Part shown: piece after piece, positions 48,900-61,900 of the stretch
Layout: every line of letters begins with the position of its first letter
How positions within the stretch are numbered: position 1 is the first letter of the stretch
NCBI GenBank assembly: GCA_035235625.1
Contig: CP141147.1
Span: 30,362,756-30,426,755, forward strand
Source of the DNA: Saururus chinensis
Lineage: Eukaryota > Streptophyta > Magnoliopsida > Piperales > Saururaceae
Direction: 5' to 3'
DNA length: 64,000 bases
Made by a program: the position numbers and the translations under genes
The notes under the pieces: model-generated
Databases searched by the model: none
Told to the model about the DNA's origin: nothing
Seen by the model: the letters and a program-made list of their open reading frames with translations, nothing else

Positions 48900-49345
48900 T
48901 GTACTAAATCATTAATTTAGTGTTACAGTAAATTTATACTCTATCAGGATTACAATATAAATCTACTATAATTCACTTTATGATTTTATATTGAAAAGTC
49001 ATGTACCACAGTAAATTTATACTATGCTTTAATTTCATATTGAAAGGTCATGCCTTAAAGTAAATTTATATTGTTGTAATCCTTTTCATATTGAAAAGTC
49101 ATGTACTACAGTAAATTTATATTCTGTTTTGATTTCATATTGAAAGGTCATGCTTTAGAGTAAATTTATATTGTTGTAATCATTTTCATATTGAAAGTCA
49201 TGTACCACAATAAATTTATACTCTGTTTTGATTTCATATTGAAAGGTCATGCCTTACAGTCATATACCACAATAAATTTATACTATGTTAGAATTATAAT
49301 ATAAATGTACTATAATTCACGGAATTATAATTTCATCATAAAGTT
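48900..49345. repeat. AT-rich minisatellite field 1
   Basis: Irregular tandem units of about 55-115 bp built from AGTAAATTTATACTCTG, TTCATATTGAAAGGTCATG and TTGTTGTAATC-type words. The AATAAATTTATACTCTG core also makes up field 2 at 50690-52150, in the same orientation. Confidence 0.8.
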
Positions 49346-50689
49346 AGGTGTTACAATAAATCATGTAAAGGCCAAGTTTATGGTAATCCCTTAGCCAATT
49401 TTTATTTTTATGGGTATCCCCTAAAATTAGCGGTCAGGATTATTTTGACAAACGATATGGTGTTAGCAACCTAACATATATAACATACGATTTTTTTGGC
49501 TAATATGGAGACACAACCTACTAAGGCACGTGAGGATATGATCCTTTTGGTCTTGACATGATATGCAGATTGACTCCATGCCTTAACATATCATAATGCT
49601 AAAAGTTTGTCAATCATTTAATCAAATTACTAGGATAAGAGACCCAACCTTATTTGAAACTCGCCACATATTTTAGGCTGTCCAAACTTGCTCTTCCTTG
49701 GACTCTTTGAAACTCTAAAGGAAACGAAAGGCCACCCAACCACATGTACTTTAGTCACATTTTTGTAGCAAACATTATATTCACATTTTTTTGGAAGGAA
49801 ATGCTTTTTCACTTTACTTTTCTTTATTTTTTTAATAGGACTCATTCACTTGTATCAATGTTGCATCAACCAATCTTTATATAATGTACCAAAAAAAATT
49901 ATTTAGGTATATGACTATGTAATATTGATTGATGGTGATTTCTGGTAGAAAAAGAATGTAAATTAAAGAAAGGATAATGCTTTGAGTAGTCTTTCCAATA
50001 AACTGGGGTCTGATGGGATGATAGCCCCCATATGTGTTAACAAATGGTTGCTATAATAATTTCATCATGAAGTCATGTGTTACAAAATACATATTACAAC
50101 ACAAAATTAGTTTTTACACCAAGTTGGCTTTTGCATTTGAATTGTTCCCCAATGTGATTCACCACAAGAGGCTTTTAGACGGTCATCTAAGTGACTCCTA
50201 CATATACAAATGTCACACTTAGGCACAAGATATGACAGTCACCTCAAGGAAGAAAAATGCTTCAATTCTATAATCTACACCAACATATAAACACGAATCA
50301 TCAATGTAATGTAACAATATAATGAATATATTACCAGTTGACCATTCTTCAATGCATTCTTACCCACAATTTATTCTTTTTTGAGCTATACAAGTGTTAT
50401 ATGAAAACATTTTGTATACCAAACAATCACAAAATTCATCAGCATAGAATTTAGAGCAAGTGCCCACAGGGACCTCTATTTTGTTTCTTCCAATATTCTA
50501 ATTCTAATTCATGGAAGATTTTTTCCAGCTATCTATTTATAATAATATGCTCAGTATAAGTTGTGCATTAGAGTCTCGTTTATGTACTAGATTGACGATG
50601 ACACATATGTTAACGTGTGTATCATAAATTTTAATTATCAAAAGCTTTACATGCGTAGTTTATATTAAGCTTAGTCAAAAGAAAAAGTA
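49346..50689. other. Sequence between the two minisatellite fields
   Basis: AT-rich. Short frames at 49630-49845 and 50034-50222 show no recognised similarity. Confidence 0.45.
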
Positions 50690-52150
50690 AATATATCATC
50701 AGAACAGGCAATTTATACTCAATTGAAGGCAAAAATCACATATAAATTACAATCAATGTATACTATAATTACATTTACATAACAGTAAATATATACCCTG
50801 TTGTTTACATCCACCATATAATAGAACAATAAATATATACTATGTTCACATATATGGAACAACAAAATTATACTTTAATTTTGTATATACAAAAATAAAT
50901 TTATACTTTGTTCACATCTATGGAATAATAATTTTATACTCTGACCTTATATATAGAATAGTAAATTTATATTTTACATAAATAAATTTATAAATTTATC
51001 TTAAGGTTAATTGGTGGAATACTAACTTTGTGCCTAGCCTAAATCTACCCTATTTGCTTCATACATACCCAAGATATCCCAAATATATTTATCAACCTTT
51101 GCAACCTCGTTAAATTTTAAATTTTCATTTCCCTAAAAATGAGTCTCTCTTAAAATCTCTCTAGTCTCATCTCTAAACAACCCTTTATATTCATTGAACA
51201 ACCGCCACATTGAAATAAGATTGGATCTGTATTGAACCATGTCTGAAATCACAAAAAATAGATATAAAATTGTTTAGATTAATATTCATTAAACAAAAGA
51301 GGAACAATCAATTCATACTCTATTGAAAACAGAAATCATATATAAATCACAATCAATTTATACTATAATTACATTCATAAAATAATAAATATATACTTTG
51401 TTGTTTATATCTACCACAGAATAGAACAGTAAATATATACTCTGTTCACATATATAGAACAACAAAATTATACTTTAATTTCGTATATAAAAACATAAAT
51501 TTATACTATGTTTACATATATGAAATAATAAATTTATACTATAACCTTGTATATGGAATCATAAAAATTAAACTTATACTCTATACACATATGGAATAAT
51601 AAATTTATACTCTGTATGCATATATGAAATAATGAATTTATACTCTGACCTCATATAAGGAACAATAAATTTATATTCTATACACATATATGGAATAATA
51701 AATTTATACTTTGTACACATATATAAAACAATAAATTTATACTCTAACCTCATATACGGAACAACAAAATTATAATTTAATTTCATATATAGAAAAATAA
51801 ATTTATACTTTGTTCACATATATGGAATAATAAAGTTATACTATGACCTTATATATGGAACAATAAATTTATACTCTGTATATAAACATAGAATGGTAAA
51901 TTTATACTATAATTTTATATATAGAATATTAAATTCATACTTTGATCATATGTATAGAATAATAAATTTATACTCTCATGATATATAAAACAATATATCA
52001 TCAGAACTGTAAATATATACACTGTTGTTTGCATCCACCACATAATAGAATAATAAATATATACTCTGTGTTGTTTACATCCACCATAAAATAGATATAC
52101 TCTGTGTTTTTTACATCTACCACAAAACAACCAATAAGTAGAATCCAACC
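50690..52150. repeat. AT-rich minisatellite field 2
   Basis: More than twenty irregular units of about 30-60 bp, each with a variant of AATAAATTTATACTCTG, separated by CACATATATGGAA or ACCTTATATATGGAA. Two longer blocks (50700-50950 and 51300-51560) are near repeats of each other, sharing the order TACTCAATTGAA/TACTCTATTGAA, ACATATAAATYACAATCAAT, then TATATACYYTGTTGTTTA. This shows that a segment of several hundred bp was duplicated as a block. Confidence 0.85.
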
Positions 52151-52620
52151 ATATCTATCTGTCTATAGTAATAATCAATCAACAAAGCAACCAAACATTC
52201 TACCAAACTATATCAAGCAGCCATAAAACAAGTGCATAAATTACCCAGTTGCCTTTACGGGCAGCTAGCTTTCATTATCCAAAACACTAAGCAAATTATG
52301 TAGTTTAAATACTATATCAAACCACATAAACTAAGATTCCCCTACAAGCACCATAAAGCACAAAAAATAAAACACAGATTATAAAAGACGTTTGATTGCC
52401 TCTGATTCGGGCCGGAACAAAATTGCAAAATCAACACGAGTGGAGCTATAAATGATTGATCAAAACTGATATTCCTTCCATGAAGAATATTATCAACATG
52501 TTCAAATTGTGTGATCGACATCACAAATACATACAATCTAAATCATCAAAAAATAGAACTAGATGAAAGAAGTGAGCAAGGGAAGGGGATCACAACTAAA
52601 ACACAATTAGAACTGGAATT
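52151..52620. other. Sequence between minisatellite and Ser-rich frame
   Basis: Contains two open frames on the minus strand without similarity; nothing recognised. Confidence 0.45.
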
Positions 52621-52878
52621 TCAGGAGTGAACCAGTCTAGGGAAGGACGAGCTCCTGCGGCACAAATATTTTGGATCTCGGTAGGCGGACTCCTCGTAAG
52701 CCGACAAGAGGGAGGAGTTGTGGTGGGCAGAGGAGGCCCTGATGGACTGCGCCACAAGGGAGGAGGCTGAAGGTGAGGAGGAGGAGGAATCCTCGTAGGA
52801 CAGCCAGTACCTATCAGAGGGGATGGAGAAGGTGGACACCTTCGACAAGGTCGGTGGGGGTCCTATGTGCAACAACAA
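52621..52878 (-). other. Ser-rich open reading frame of unknown origin
   Basis: 85 codons with gene-like base composition: LSKVSTFSIPSDRYWLSYED, then a Ser run and ASSLVAQSIRASSAHHNSS, then AYEESAYRDPKYLCRRSSSF. I do not recognise it. It faces away from the plus-strand gene at 53589 and could be a short divergent gene, a host exon carried by a MULE, or chance. Upstream on the minus strand (about 52880-53080) the sequence looks like a leader, followed by AT-rich DNA with ATACCCTTCTCTC. That resembles AATACCCCTCTTA at 46968, possibly facing arms of a long MULE inverted repeat. Confidence 0.3.
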
Positions 52879-52949
52879 TCAATGAAGAAGAAGCCAAGCA
52901 ATGGATCGCAAGAGCATGAAAATCACCAAAACTTGAAATCTTTGAAGCT

Positions 52950-53588
52950 TCAAATCGCCGGAGCTTTGGTTTTGGTAAGGAGCACACAGTCCTCCAAATT
53001 TGGGTAATTAGAGTCTTAAATTTAGAATTTAATCCAGAAAGAGAGAAGGGTATTTTAGAATTTTTAAAAGTTACATATACCTCAATTATTTATTAGTCAA
53101 TTTATAATGGTCAAGACTTAACGATAATTAATTATCAAACTTAGTCGTAATGGGTTCGCCCATAATGTATGTTATCCTTTGATTCGTATTGGTCGGACAA
53201 TCGGCCCTCCCGTTCGAAGCCCCAGTCCAATTGTCCAAACAAACGAACAAATAGTGCAACCAGATGGTCCAAATCCCGCCCGCTAAGGTTTATTTCCCGC
53301 GTTTCATTTCCCAATCTCGTCCCAGAAATTCGAGTCGAAATCAGCTGCAGTCCCTCTCCCCTTCTTGAAAGCACATGAGACTCAGCTTTTGGACGTTGAA
53401 CCGATCGAGAGTCGAGACAGAAGGAATTCGTATGCAATTGAGGCCTCAGGAAGAGTAAACAATGATTGATCGCAGTCTATTTTGAGTTTTCATCTTCAGT
53501 TTCTGTCTACTAATATTGATCTAGGAATTGGCTTTGCTGGTGGTGATTTTGTTGCAGGTACTTCTGATTTGTGTAAAGGGGTATTCAA
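52950..53588. promoter_or_regulatory. Upstream region and leader of the ZUP1-like gene
   Basis: GC-richer than the flanks from about 53150. A probable intron in the 5' untranslated region ends at GTTGCAG|GTACTTC (53557), 32 bp before the start codon. No clear TATA box was identified. Confidence 0.4.
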
Positions 53589-55710
53589 ATGGAAAGCATG
53601 GAATCGTCTTGCCCCTTTTGCAGCCTAAGCGTCCCTCTAACAGAAATAGAAAGGTTTCATTTTCACATTCTTTCTCTCTTTCGTGTACTGGGTACCATTT
53701 GTAAAGTTTGAAGTTTTAGTTTTTGAGTTCCGTGTGAACGTGATTGGTTCGAAGTGGGTGTGCAGGCATGCAAATGAACACCTTGTCGAGGAAGAACTTG
53801 CCAAAGATATGGAACTCGCCCATCACATTGCATGGGGCTCCAGTCCTCCTAGGCTTGCAGTATGACGTTTGCGTCTATTCTAAAGGCTTTATCTTCATTT
53901 GTTTATTGATGAAAATTGCTGCAAATAAGTGCCCTTTATGATGGAAAGTTTTAGTTGATTTACTATCTACTTCTATTTCTTATCACAGACACTACCAATC
54001 CCTTGCTCATTATTGTCCAATGTCTTGAATACTATGTCTTTTTGACGGCAATCTAGTATCTGCATTAGATAATTAATTCTTGCAAATGTTGTGGCACTAA
54101 TTTGAATTTGCAGGGCAAAGTGGTGGAAGCTAAGGACTCACGTGATGATTTTGCTGAATGTTCTCTTCACACTAGTACCTCAACATCTGGTGGAAATGAG
54201 ACCAATCATGGCGGAATAGATATCAAGGAAAAGATTGATTCTCTCATTCATCTTCAATTTCGAAGTGTCTTGTACAAAGTTGAACGTGATCTCATGTTGT
54301 TACTAAAAAGTTGCTTAGAATTAGAAAACGGAAAATCATGCAGCATTATATCTGGTCATGTTGACCACTTTCAGATCTTGGAAACAGAGGATTTAGGTTG
54401 GGGCTGTGGGTGGCGTAACATTCAAATGCTGAGTTCATATCTGTTGAAAGAAAGAGAAGAAGCAAAGAAGGTCATCTTTGGTGGCTCAGGGTTTGTTCCA
54501 GACATTCCATCCCTCCAAAGGTGGCTTGAGATTGCCTGGGAGAGGGGATTTGATGTCACTGGCTCAGAAGCTTTTAATAACAAAATTTATGGTTCAAGAA
54601 GATGGATTGGAACAACTGAATGTGCTGCTCTACTTCGGTCCTTTGGGCTTCGGGCAAAAATTGTAGATTTTGGCAGTGAACCAGTCAAACAGACAATGTA
54701 TAATAACAGTGGATGTAAGAGAAAGGACGATCATGTTTACGGACCAATGGATAAATTTCTGCTTCGTGGATATACTACTGGTTTTGAAGTTGATTTGGTC
54801 AATCTTGAAACCTCTACTGAGAGAAAAACTTATAGTTTGGGCAATCAAAATAATTCTTTAAGCAAAAACCCTAAGAGGATGGATGCTTACCAGTTCCTTG
54901 TTGAATGGGTGTGGAACCATTTCTCTGAAAAGGGTTCTAACGGGTCAGAAATGTCTGGAAGTGTTATAGTCAGTGAGAAAAGGTGAGTCAAAGTTCAGCT
55001 CTTTGATGTCATATATCTCTACTCTTTATTGTGATAAGATACAAACTTATATTAAAACCTTTTTTTATATTATTAATATATTTTTGATGATGATTATAAT
55101 TGTCTCCGTACGATTGAGCAGTCCTTTGTACTTCCAACACGATGGGCACTCCAGAACCATTGTTGGAGTTCAGATTCGAAAGAGAGCAGATGGTCTTCCA
55201 TGTGAGCATTCCCTTTTGGTTTTAGACCCTGCCTATGTATGTGTATATCATTCCCAATTGCTATTAATATGAATCTGCATTTCCATTGAAACTTATGATA
55301 GTGTTTGCCCAGTATCTATCTTATTTTTTCTATATAGAATGCTCACATGTCGTAGCCCACAAAGAATCCTTTTTATGATTATTTGTTTTGAAATCCCCCA
55401 TGCCACATATTGTCTATCTATTCTGTTGACCTGTTCAGAGGACAGCAACTCTGGAAAGATCACTTCAACAGAATTCTGGATGGCAGAAATTTATTAAGAG
55501 GGGTGTCCACACGTTAAAGAAATCTCAGTATCAGGTTACTTTCATACCATGCCTAGTATTTTTAGCTGGACCAGCTTATTGTTATCTCTAACAACTAGTT
55601 TGTAACCTTTAGTTTTCCTTTGCCAGCTATGTTACATTGACTGCGGTATTGCCTCTGGAGAGGAGCTTCAGCAACTTAAAACCATAGAGAGTATCTTCTT
55701 TGAAGTTTAG
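53589..55710 (+). CDS. ZUP1/ZUFSP-type deubiquitinase (peptidase C78 family), complete gene
   Basis: Six coding exons, all GT-AG and in phase: 53589-53653, 53766-53859, 54114-54982, 55122-55236, 55439-55534, 55627-55710; 440 residues. The N-terminus has one C2H2 zinc finger (C8, C11, H23, H27). The C-terminal half is the papain-like C78 domain: catalytic block DLGWGCGWRNIQM with C151, then GHSRTIVG with H352, and LLVLDP with D378, followed by RGVHTLKKSQYQ and ASGEELQQLKTIESIFFE. The animal relative ZUP1 (ZUFSP) removes K63-linked ubiquitin chains and acts in genome maintenance; the family was first described by similarity to UFM1 proteases. Human ZUP1 is longer (578 residues) with more zinc fingers. 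The start was chosen because it opens directly before the zinc finger (M1; M4 also possible). No damage seen. K63 preference in plants is inferred. Confidence 0.9.
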
Positions 55711-55928
55711 ACTAAGCAAACAAGCAACAGGTGCCTGCAAATTTTATGTGGTAGCAGTCTATCTTCTTTTATGTAAATATTCAAAACGATTTACTATTTT
55801 CATAACCAAGAAGACATGCTATTATAAACTCAGAAAAAAGATACAAATTTTGGTGGTAAACCTGCCTATCCACATGTGTGTCTGTCTAGTTGATATAATT
55901 ATTGTAATTAATTTTGACAGTGTATGAT
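55711..55928. other. Convergent 3' region between ZUP1-like and ABCB genes
   Basis: Only 218 bp separate the two stop codons on opposite strands, so the 3' untranslated regions probably overlap or abut. The sequence is AT-rich; a canonical AATAAA was not found on either strand. Confidence 0.6.
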
Positions 55929-58900
55929 TTAATGGTCGGTCAAACATTGGAGCTTGTAGAGTTTTGAATAGACCCCGTTTGTCAATATCAGCTTTGAATG
56001 CTGGCCCATTTCAACTACCTCACCTCTATCCATTACTACAATGGTGTCAGAGTTCTTCACTGTTGAAAGCCTGTGTGCAACTACAATACGGGTACTTCCG
56101 GACAGCGGTTGATTGGGTATTTTCATTATACTTAATGCACTCATGACTGCGCTTTCAGACTCTGTGTCCAGTGCACTTGTAGCTTCATCTAGCAGCAAAA
56201 TTGCCGGCCTCTTCAGTAGAGTTCTAGCTATGGCTATTCTCTGTTTTTGTCCTCCCGAGAGCTGACAACCCTTTTCTCCAACAAGTGTATTGTATCCATT
56301 TGGCAAATTGCTTATAAAGTCATGAATATTAGCTGCCATTGAAATTTCCACAATTTCAGCTTCTGAAACTCCTTCATTCCCATAACAAATATTGTCTCTG
56401 ATAGAGCAGCTAAAAAGAAGAGGCTCTTGCTGTACTAATCCAATTTGAGTTCTTAACCATCTCAAATTATAATCTCGGATGTCTTTGTAATCTATCAGTA
56501 CCTTACCTCTGCATGGGTCATAGAATCTTAATAACAGAGTCAAAACCGAGGACTTTCCAGCTCCACTTGGTCCTACTAGGGCCACCTTTAGACCTGCTTC
56601 TATTACTAAGCTAAAATTGTTCAGTATGGTCATTTCAGGCCGTGATGGATAGTTGAAAATGACCTTCTGGAATTCAACTTTGCCTTCAATTCCTTTTGTT
56701 TCTGAAATTTCAGGAATATCTGGCTGAATTTCAGATTTCCTCTCTAGAGTCTGAAAAGCTGGAGTTAGTACATGTATGGCAGAGATAACTGTAGGAATAA
56801 GTGTCCACAGTTCTGTGATGGAAGGGACGGTTAGGGAAAAAATCTGGTATGATCTTATGCCATTCTCAAAGGTGGCTTGCTTCTTGTCTACCAAAACAGT
56901 AGTGTACCACAAGGCTACAGCATGGGCAAGGTTCCATAAGCAGAGAGATATTCCTTGAATGATTCCATACTTAAGACTTTCTATTCTGCTTTTCCTGAGC
57001 GGTTCTTTCAGCAAGCATTTTGCTTTTTTTAGTATTTCTTCTTCATGAACAAAGGATGCCACCGTTCTGATATTAGCTGCTGATTCAGTAGTGAGAGAGA
57101 CTAGTTCTTGATGAGCAACAGAAGCGTCACAGGAGAAACCTCTGGCTGACTTGGCTTGGATGAGACCACCGATAAAGTGGCATGGCATGACTGCCCATGC
57201 AACAAGGCCCATTCTCCAGTTTACTATCATACTAACTGTTGTGGCAATTAATATCGAAGAGATGCATTGCACAATGACTGACATGCGGTCTGAGATTATG
57301 GTTTTGGCCACGGAGGTGTCATTGATGATCCGTGAAGTGAGGCATCCCACATTATTCTCAGGTCTCTCAAACCATGCTATCTCATTTTGGAGGACAGCTG
57401 AAAAGTGTTGATTATATTAGTACGTTAATCTTAAACATGACCAACATTCCCATTCAAATGTTGAAAAAAGAATGAGACTACTGGTGAGCCCTGAGGAATT
57501 GGGAACCCACCACAGGTGTAAGCCACGAGACATTAGAATAAATCCATAAAATAACAAATAGAAAATGTGTAATATAGAATCTATGTAGTATGTAGCATAA
57601 AGAAGAAGAGAAATTTAACGTACTAAGAAAGTTATTGAAGAGTGGGTGAATATATATAAAATAAATAAATAATAAAAAATTGAATAGGAAAAAATAAAGA
57701 GCACTTCAATGCATACACTTTCTTGTGGTGCGCTTTATGCATGAGTTGCACATGCTTATGAAGGCCTATGACCATAGTATACTACACCTTCATATTACAT
57801 GTTTTAGGTGTCTCATGTACCTAAAGTACCTTTATCAACAATGTCTCATAGCATGTTGCTAAAATATCATGCAAAGTGAAACTAAGATAAAAGGTGTATT
57901 GTATACTACATTTTACCTGCATATAATGCCTCCCTGAGATTTCTCATAGCCTTTTCTCCAACCACACCATAAAAGTAATGCTGAAGTGTATGGGTTGCTA
58001 ATGTGACGAGGCCTATCAGGCAAAAAGCAATTGAGTACCTGCCAACTTTTGTTCTAGCATTTTCTTGGTAATATGCAACTCCAATTGTCATAATAAAATA
58101 TCCAAAAACAGGTTTAGAGATCCCAGAGAGAGCAGCTGCTAATGATCCCAAAATAGATTTTCCAATCTCAACTTTGTCCAAACTAAACCATATTTGGAAG
58201 AGTAAAACCAAATTTCCAGTATTGTTCCTTTTCACATTTGTGGAAGGATCACTTGACATGTCCGGCACAGCCTTCAACTTCTCAGAAAGGTCAGATGGTT
58301 GGGCAGTAATTTGGATGTGAGTGTTTTGCATTTCCTTAGCATCCACTTCGCTGCATATCAACATTCTTGGCATGTTAGGACATTATTCATGCAGCCATGC
58401 ATTAACTATATGATGAGAATTAGGAGATAATGTTTTAGTTGCTTGATGTTATGCGCAATTTTTATAAAAGTGGCTCTCTTGCTAACACTTTTTTTATTAT
58501 CAAACTTTGTGCATGCTTTTGTCAGGATAGATCTTTGTTCCTGGTTCATACTGCAATTACTGCAAATAAATGGAGCTCGGCTATCTCTAGTTATCCAGTC
58601 AATGCTTTTCTCTGCAGTTGGCAAGATGAATATGATCTATTTTATAGATATCTTTTAAAATGTGAAAGTTTAATTTATAATGTGCCCACCTAAATTGTGT
58701 TTCTGGTGCAAGATTCTGCATGTTGAACAGCTTTATGTAAAGCTTGCTGGTTTCAAGCAATTCATTGTGGGTCCCTGTCTCTGATACTCTTCCACTGTCA
58801 ACCACAGCAATAATATCAGCATTTAGGATGGTGGACATTCTGTGAGCTATCAAGATGACTGTCCTTCCTCGCATTGCCCTTTCAAGTGCATTTTGAACTA

Positions 58901-61900
58901 GCTTTTCAGATTCTGAATCAAGTGCACTGGTTGCCTCATCGAGCAAAAGAATAGGTGGATCCTTGAGAATTGCTCTTGCTATTGCTATTCTTTGTTTCTG
59001 TCCGCCAGATAATTGAACTCCTCTTTCTCCTACCTACGAACCTTCACCATTAGATTCTAGAAGAACAGTTCTGTAAATTAGATTGTTAGCAGGATGACTA
59101 AGGACATCATGTGATTATAGGAACACTTGGCTATATATGTTAAACATTAATGGAGTGCGTTAAGCAGAAAGTGCGGTGTAGAGTAACAGTTCTGAATTAG
59201 ATGTTTAGTCTTATGACTAAGGGCATAATGTGACCATAAGGAACACTTGGCTACACATGTTAAATATTAATGGAGTGCATTGCACAGAAAGTGTGGTGGA
59301 GAATCTCAAAGCCTACTTGCCTTTTATCTCAAAGTATGACCTTGTATAGTGACATCTTCAGGATGTTCTCAACATGCCGCTAGTTTAGTTGGTGATAATT
59401 GTCCATAGTCTTGTTCTTTGCTCATTATATAGTTGATTCTTTTAATATTTCTTAAAAGCTGTTATTTGTATTTGTATGCACTGAAATTTCTGCTTATTAA
59501 GCAAAATCACCTCTCATTTCCTTCTTGCATAAATGAAATTTCTTTAATGTAATGAATTCAAGATTAAGTTTCCTATTTACACATTATTGTTAGTAGCATC
59601 ACTTGTTTGACTCAAATTCACTATTTACAGAAACAACTATTTTGCCAGATCTTTGGTTGTGACAGTTTTGGAGTAGGAATTGTTTATAGTGGTCCATTGA
59701 GAGAAGGCAGTTTCTGAGACCAAATGTAATTATGGCTGTAGTAAATATTGCTAGTTATGACCAATCCCAAGAAAATTAATGCTAGTTAATATGTAAGATG
59801 ATTGGGTGGTCATTACTAACTGAAAAATTGTAGTTAGCTTGATATGTGAAAAGTCTATCCTCAGTTCATGGGTGAGCAGAGTCTTAAAATACAGTAGAGC
59901 TCACAACAAATAATAATTTAAAATCACTTGACTTGAAAGTTGCAAAGAAAAATTCTGGAAGAAGAAAGCTTTTATTCATTATCGAAAGTTACGGGAATAT
60001 GATTAGTGGTTTGTAGAAAAAATGGGTTTAAAGAATAACCCGAGGGAGGGAAGAATCAGGTATGACTTCATAAATAAGTAAAGACCCATGTGCTACATCT
60101 GCTGTCCTAGAAAGAAAGAAACAAGTGAACTCTTAGTATACTATATTTTGTATGTCCAAATTGTGGGATTATCTGTCTGTCCATCTGCATTTGTCTGTTT
60201 GGGCTGGTCTGGGCTTGCTAAACATTGTTGGGCTGTTCCTTTAACAGCTTGAGCTTTTGAAGAATGGCCCAACTATGTCAAGCCCACACCAGCCCAAATA
60301 GACAGATGCATGTAGACATACAGATTGTCCAACACAAGAATCTTGAATCCCTTTTCTTAAAGGAGTGGGAATTTAAACTGGGGTCAATATGAAACTACTA
60401 AAAAGAGGAATGGAGGTAATATGAGTGTAGTTGTAGTGTCTGTTTTTAGATGAATTAGAAGGATACATATTAGAAGAGACGGTCAGTGAGAAGAGTGCAG
60501 TTGTACAAATCAGAGTTTAATGGCAGTTACTGGGAAGATGCAATGGACAATAGTCTTTATTGGAAAAAAAAACATTTGATTCGGTAAGAAGTGATTTGAA
60601 GATGCATCATCTGAGGAAATTTCCTACAATGAAGTTAATTGAGGCAAAAGAAAAACCAAATTGCCGACTCAAAATAGATATGCACAGTGTGATTTGATGA
60701 TCTAAATACGGTTATAACGCTAACATGCACGATGATAAAATTATACAACTATGGAACATGACATAATTTTTTGTTCTGACCTCTGTTGCATACTGATTTG
60801 GAAGCTCGGATATGAATGAGTGGATATTTGCGGTTGTTGCTGCTTTCTCAACCATTTCATCACTTGCATTCAAGTTTCCAATCTTCAGATTATCCATGAT
60901 TGTGCCAGTAAAAAGTGAAGGCTCTTGCGAAACGACACCAATATTTTTTCTGAGGAAACTCAAATTTATGTCTTTTATGTTGAGGTTGTCAATAAAAATG
61001 TCACCTGCATGGTTGCTCCTTTTATTAGTCACCCAGAATTCGATGCATCTGACATGTAGTGGACATAAATAACATAGTTTTGCTACATGAATTTGCATAA
61101 GAAATAATTTTAAGTTCTTCAGGATGAATTGGCATTTTATATGTTATACGATAATATTCATTACATTTTTTGTTCTAAAAAAGCCATCTTTTTCTTTGGT
61201 GGAATGCAATGTTATTATTTCCTGGTGTTTTAGTTGCAGGCTATATTGAAGAGAGTATTGTTTTATATGCCCTCTGTTTATTCCTGTATGAAGAGCAGCA
61301 AGTTGTTCCAAGTGCATCTAATTCTCCACATTCTTTTGGCTTGAATACGAGGTCTATCACGGCAGAACTTGGTGATCATATTTATAGCTATGTCGAACAC
61401 AACTTTCTCGTCATGTTGTTACTTGTGGAAAGCACCTTGAGTTTGGGCGTATGTAATATCATTCCTACATGTAGAATAGCAGGCATTCAGCTACAGATAC
61501 AAAAAATGAGGCAAACCTTCAGATGAATCATAGAACCTTTGCAAGAGGGCCAGAATAGTGCTCTTTCCACATCCACTACTGCCAACCAGAGCCACCACTT
61601 TGCCTGCTGGTACATGCAAAGAAAACCCTTGAAGAATTACCTTATCCTTGCGAGAGGGGTAAGAGAAATACACCTCATTTATGTTGATATCTCCGTTAAT
61701 ACGGTCCAATTGTTCCCCTACCATGTCATATCTTATGTTTGACTTTCTTTCTAGTACGTGAAAAATTTCAGTGCCTGCAGCTCTTGCTTGATTGAAGATT
61801 TGTAAATCAGGTGCAGCATACGTAAGTGATCTGTGATTCAATTTGGTGGGTGAAAATAAATTTCTCTAAATTTGGTCGCAGAAAAAAGATTAAGGCAGTT

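Noticed and set aside
61209-61526. 105-codon plus-strand frame in the ABCB locus
   Set aside because: Lies mostly in the intron between ABCB exons on the other strand; no similarity.
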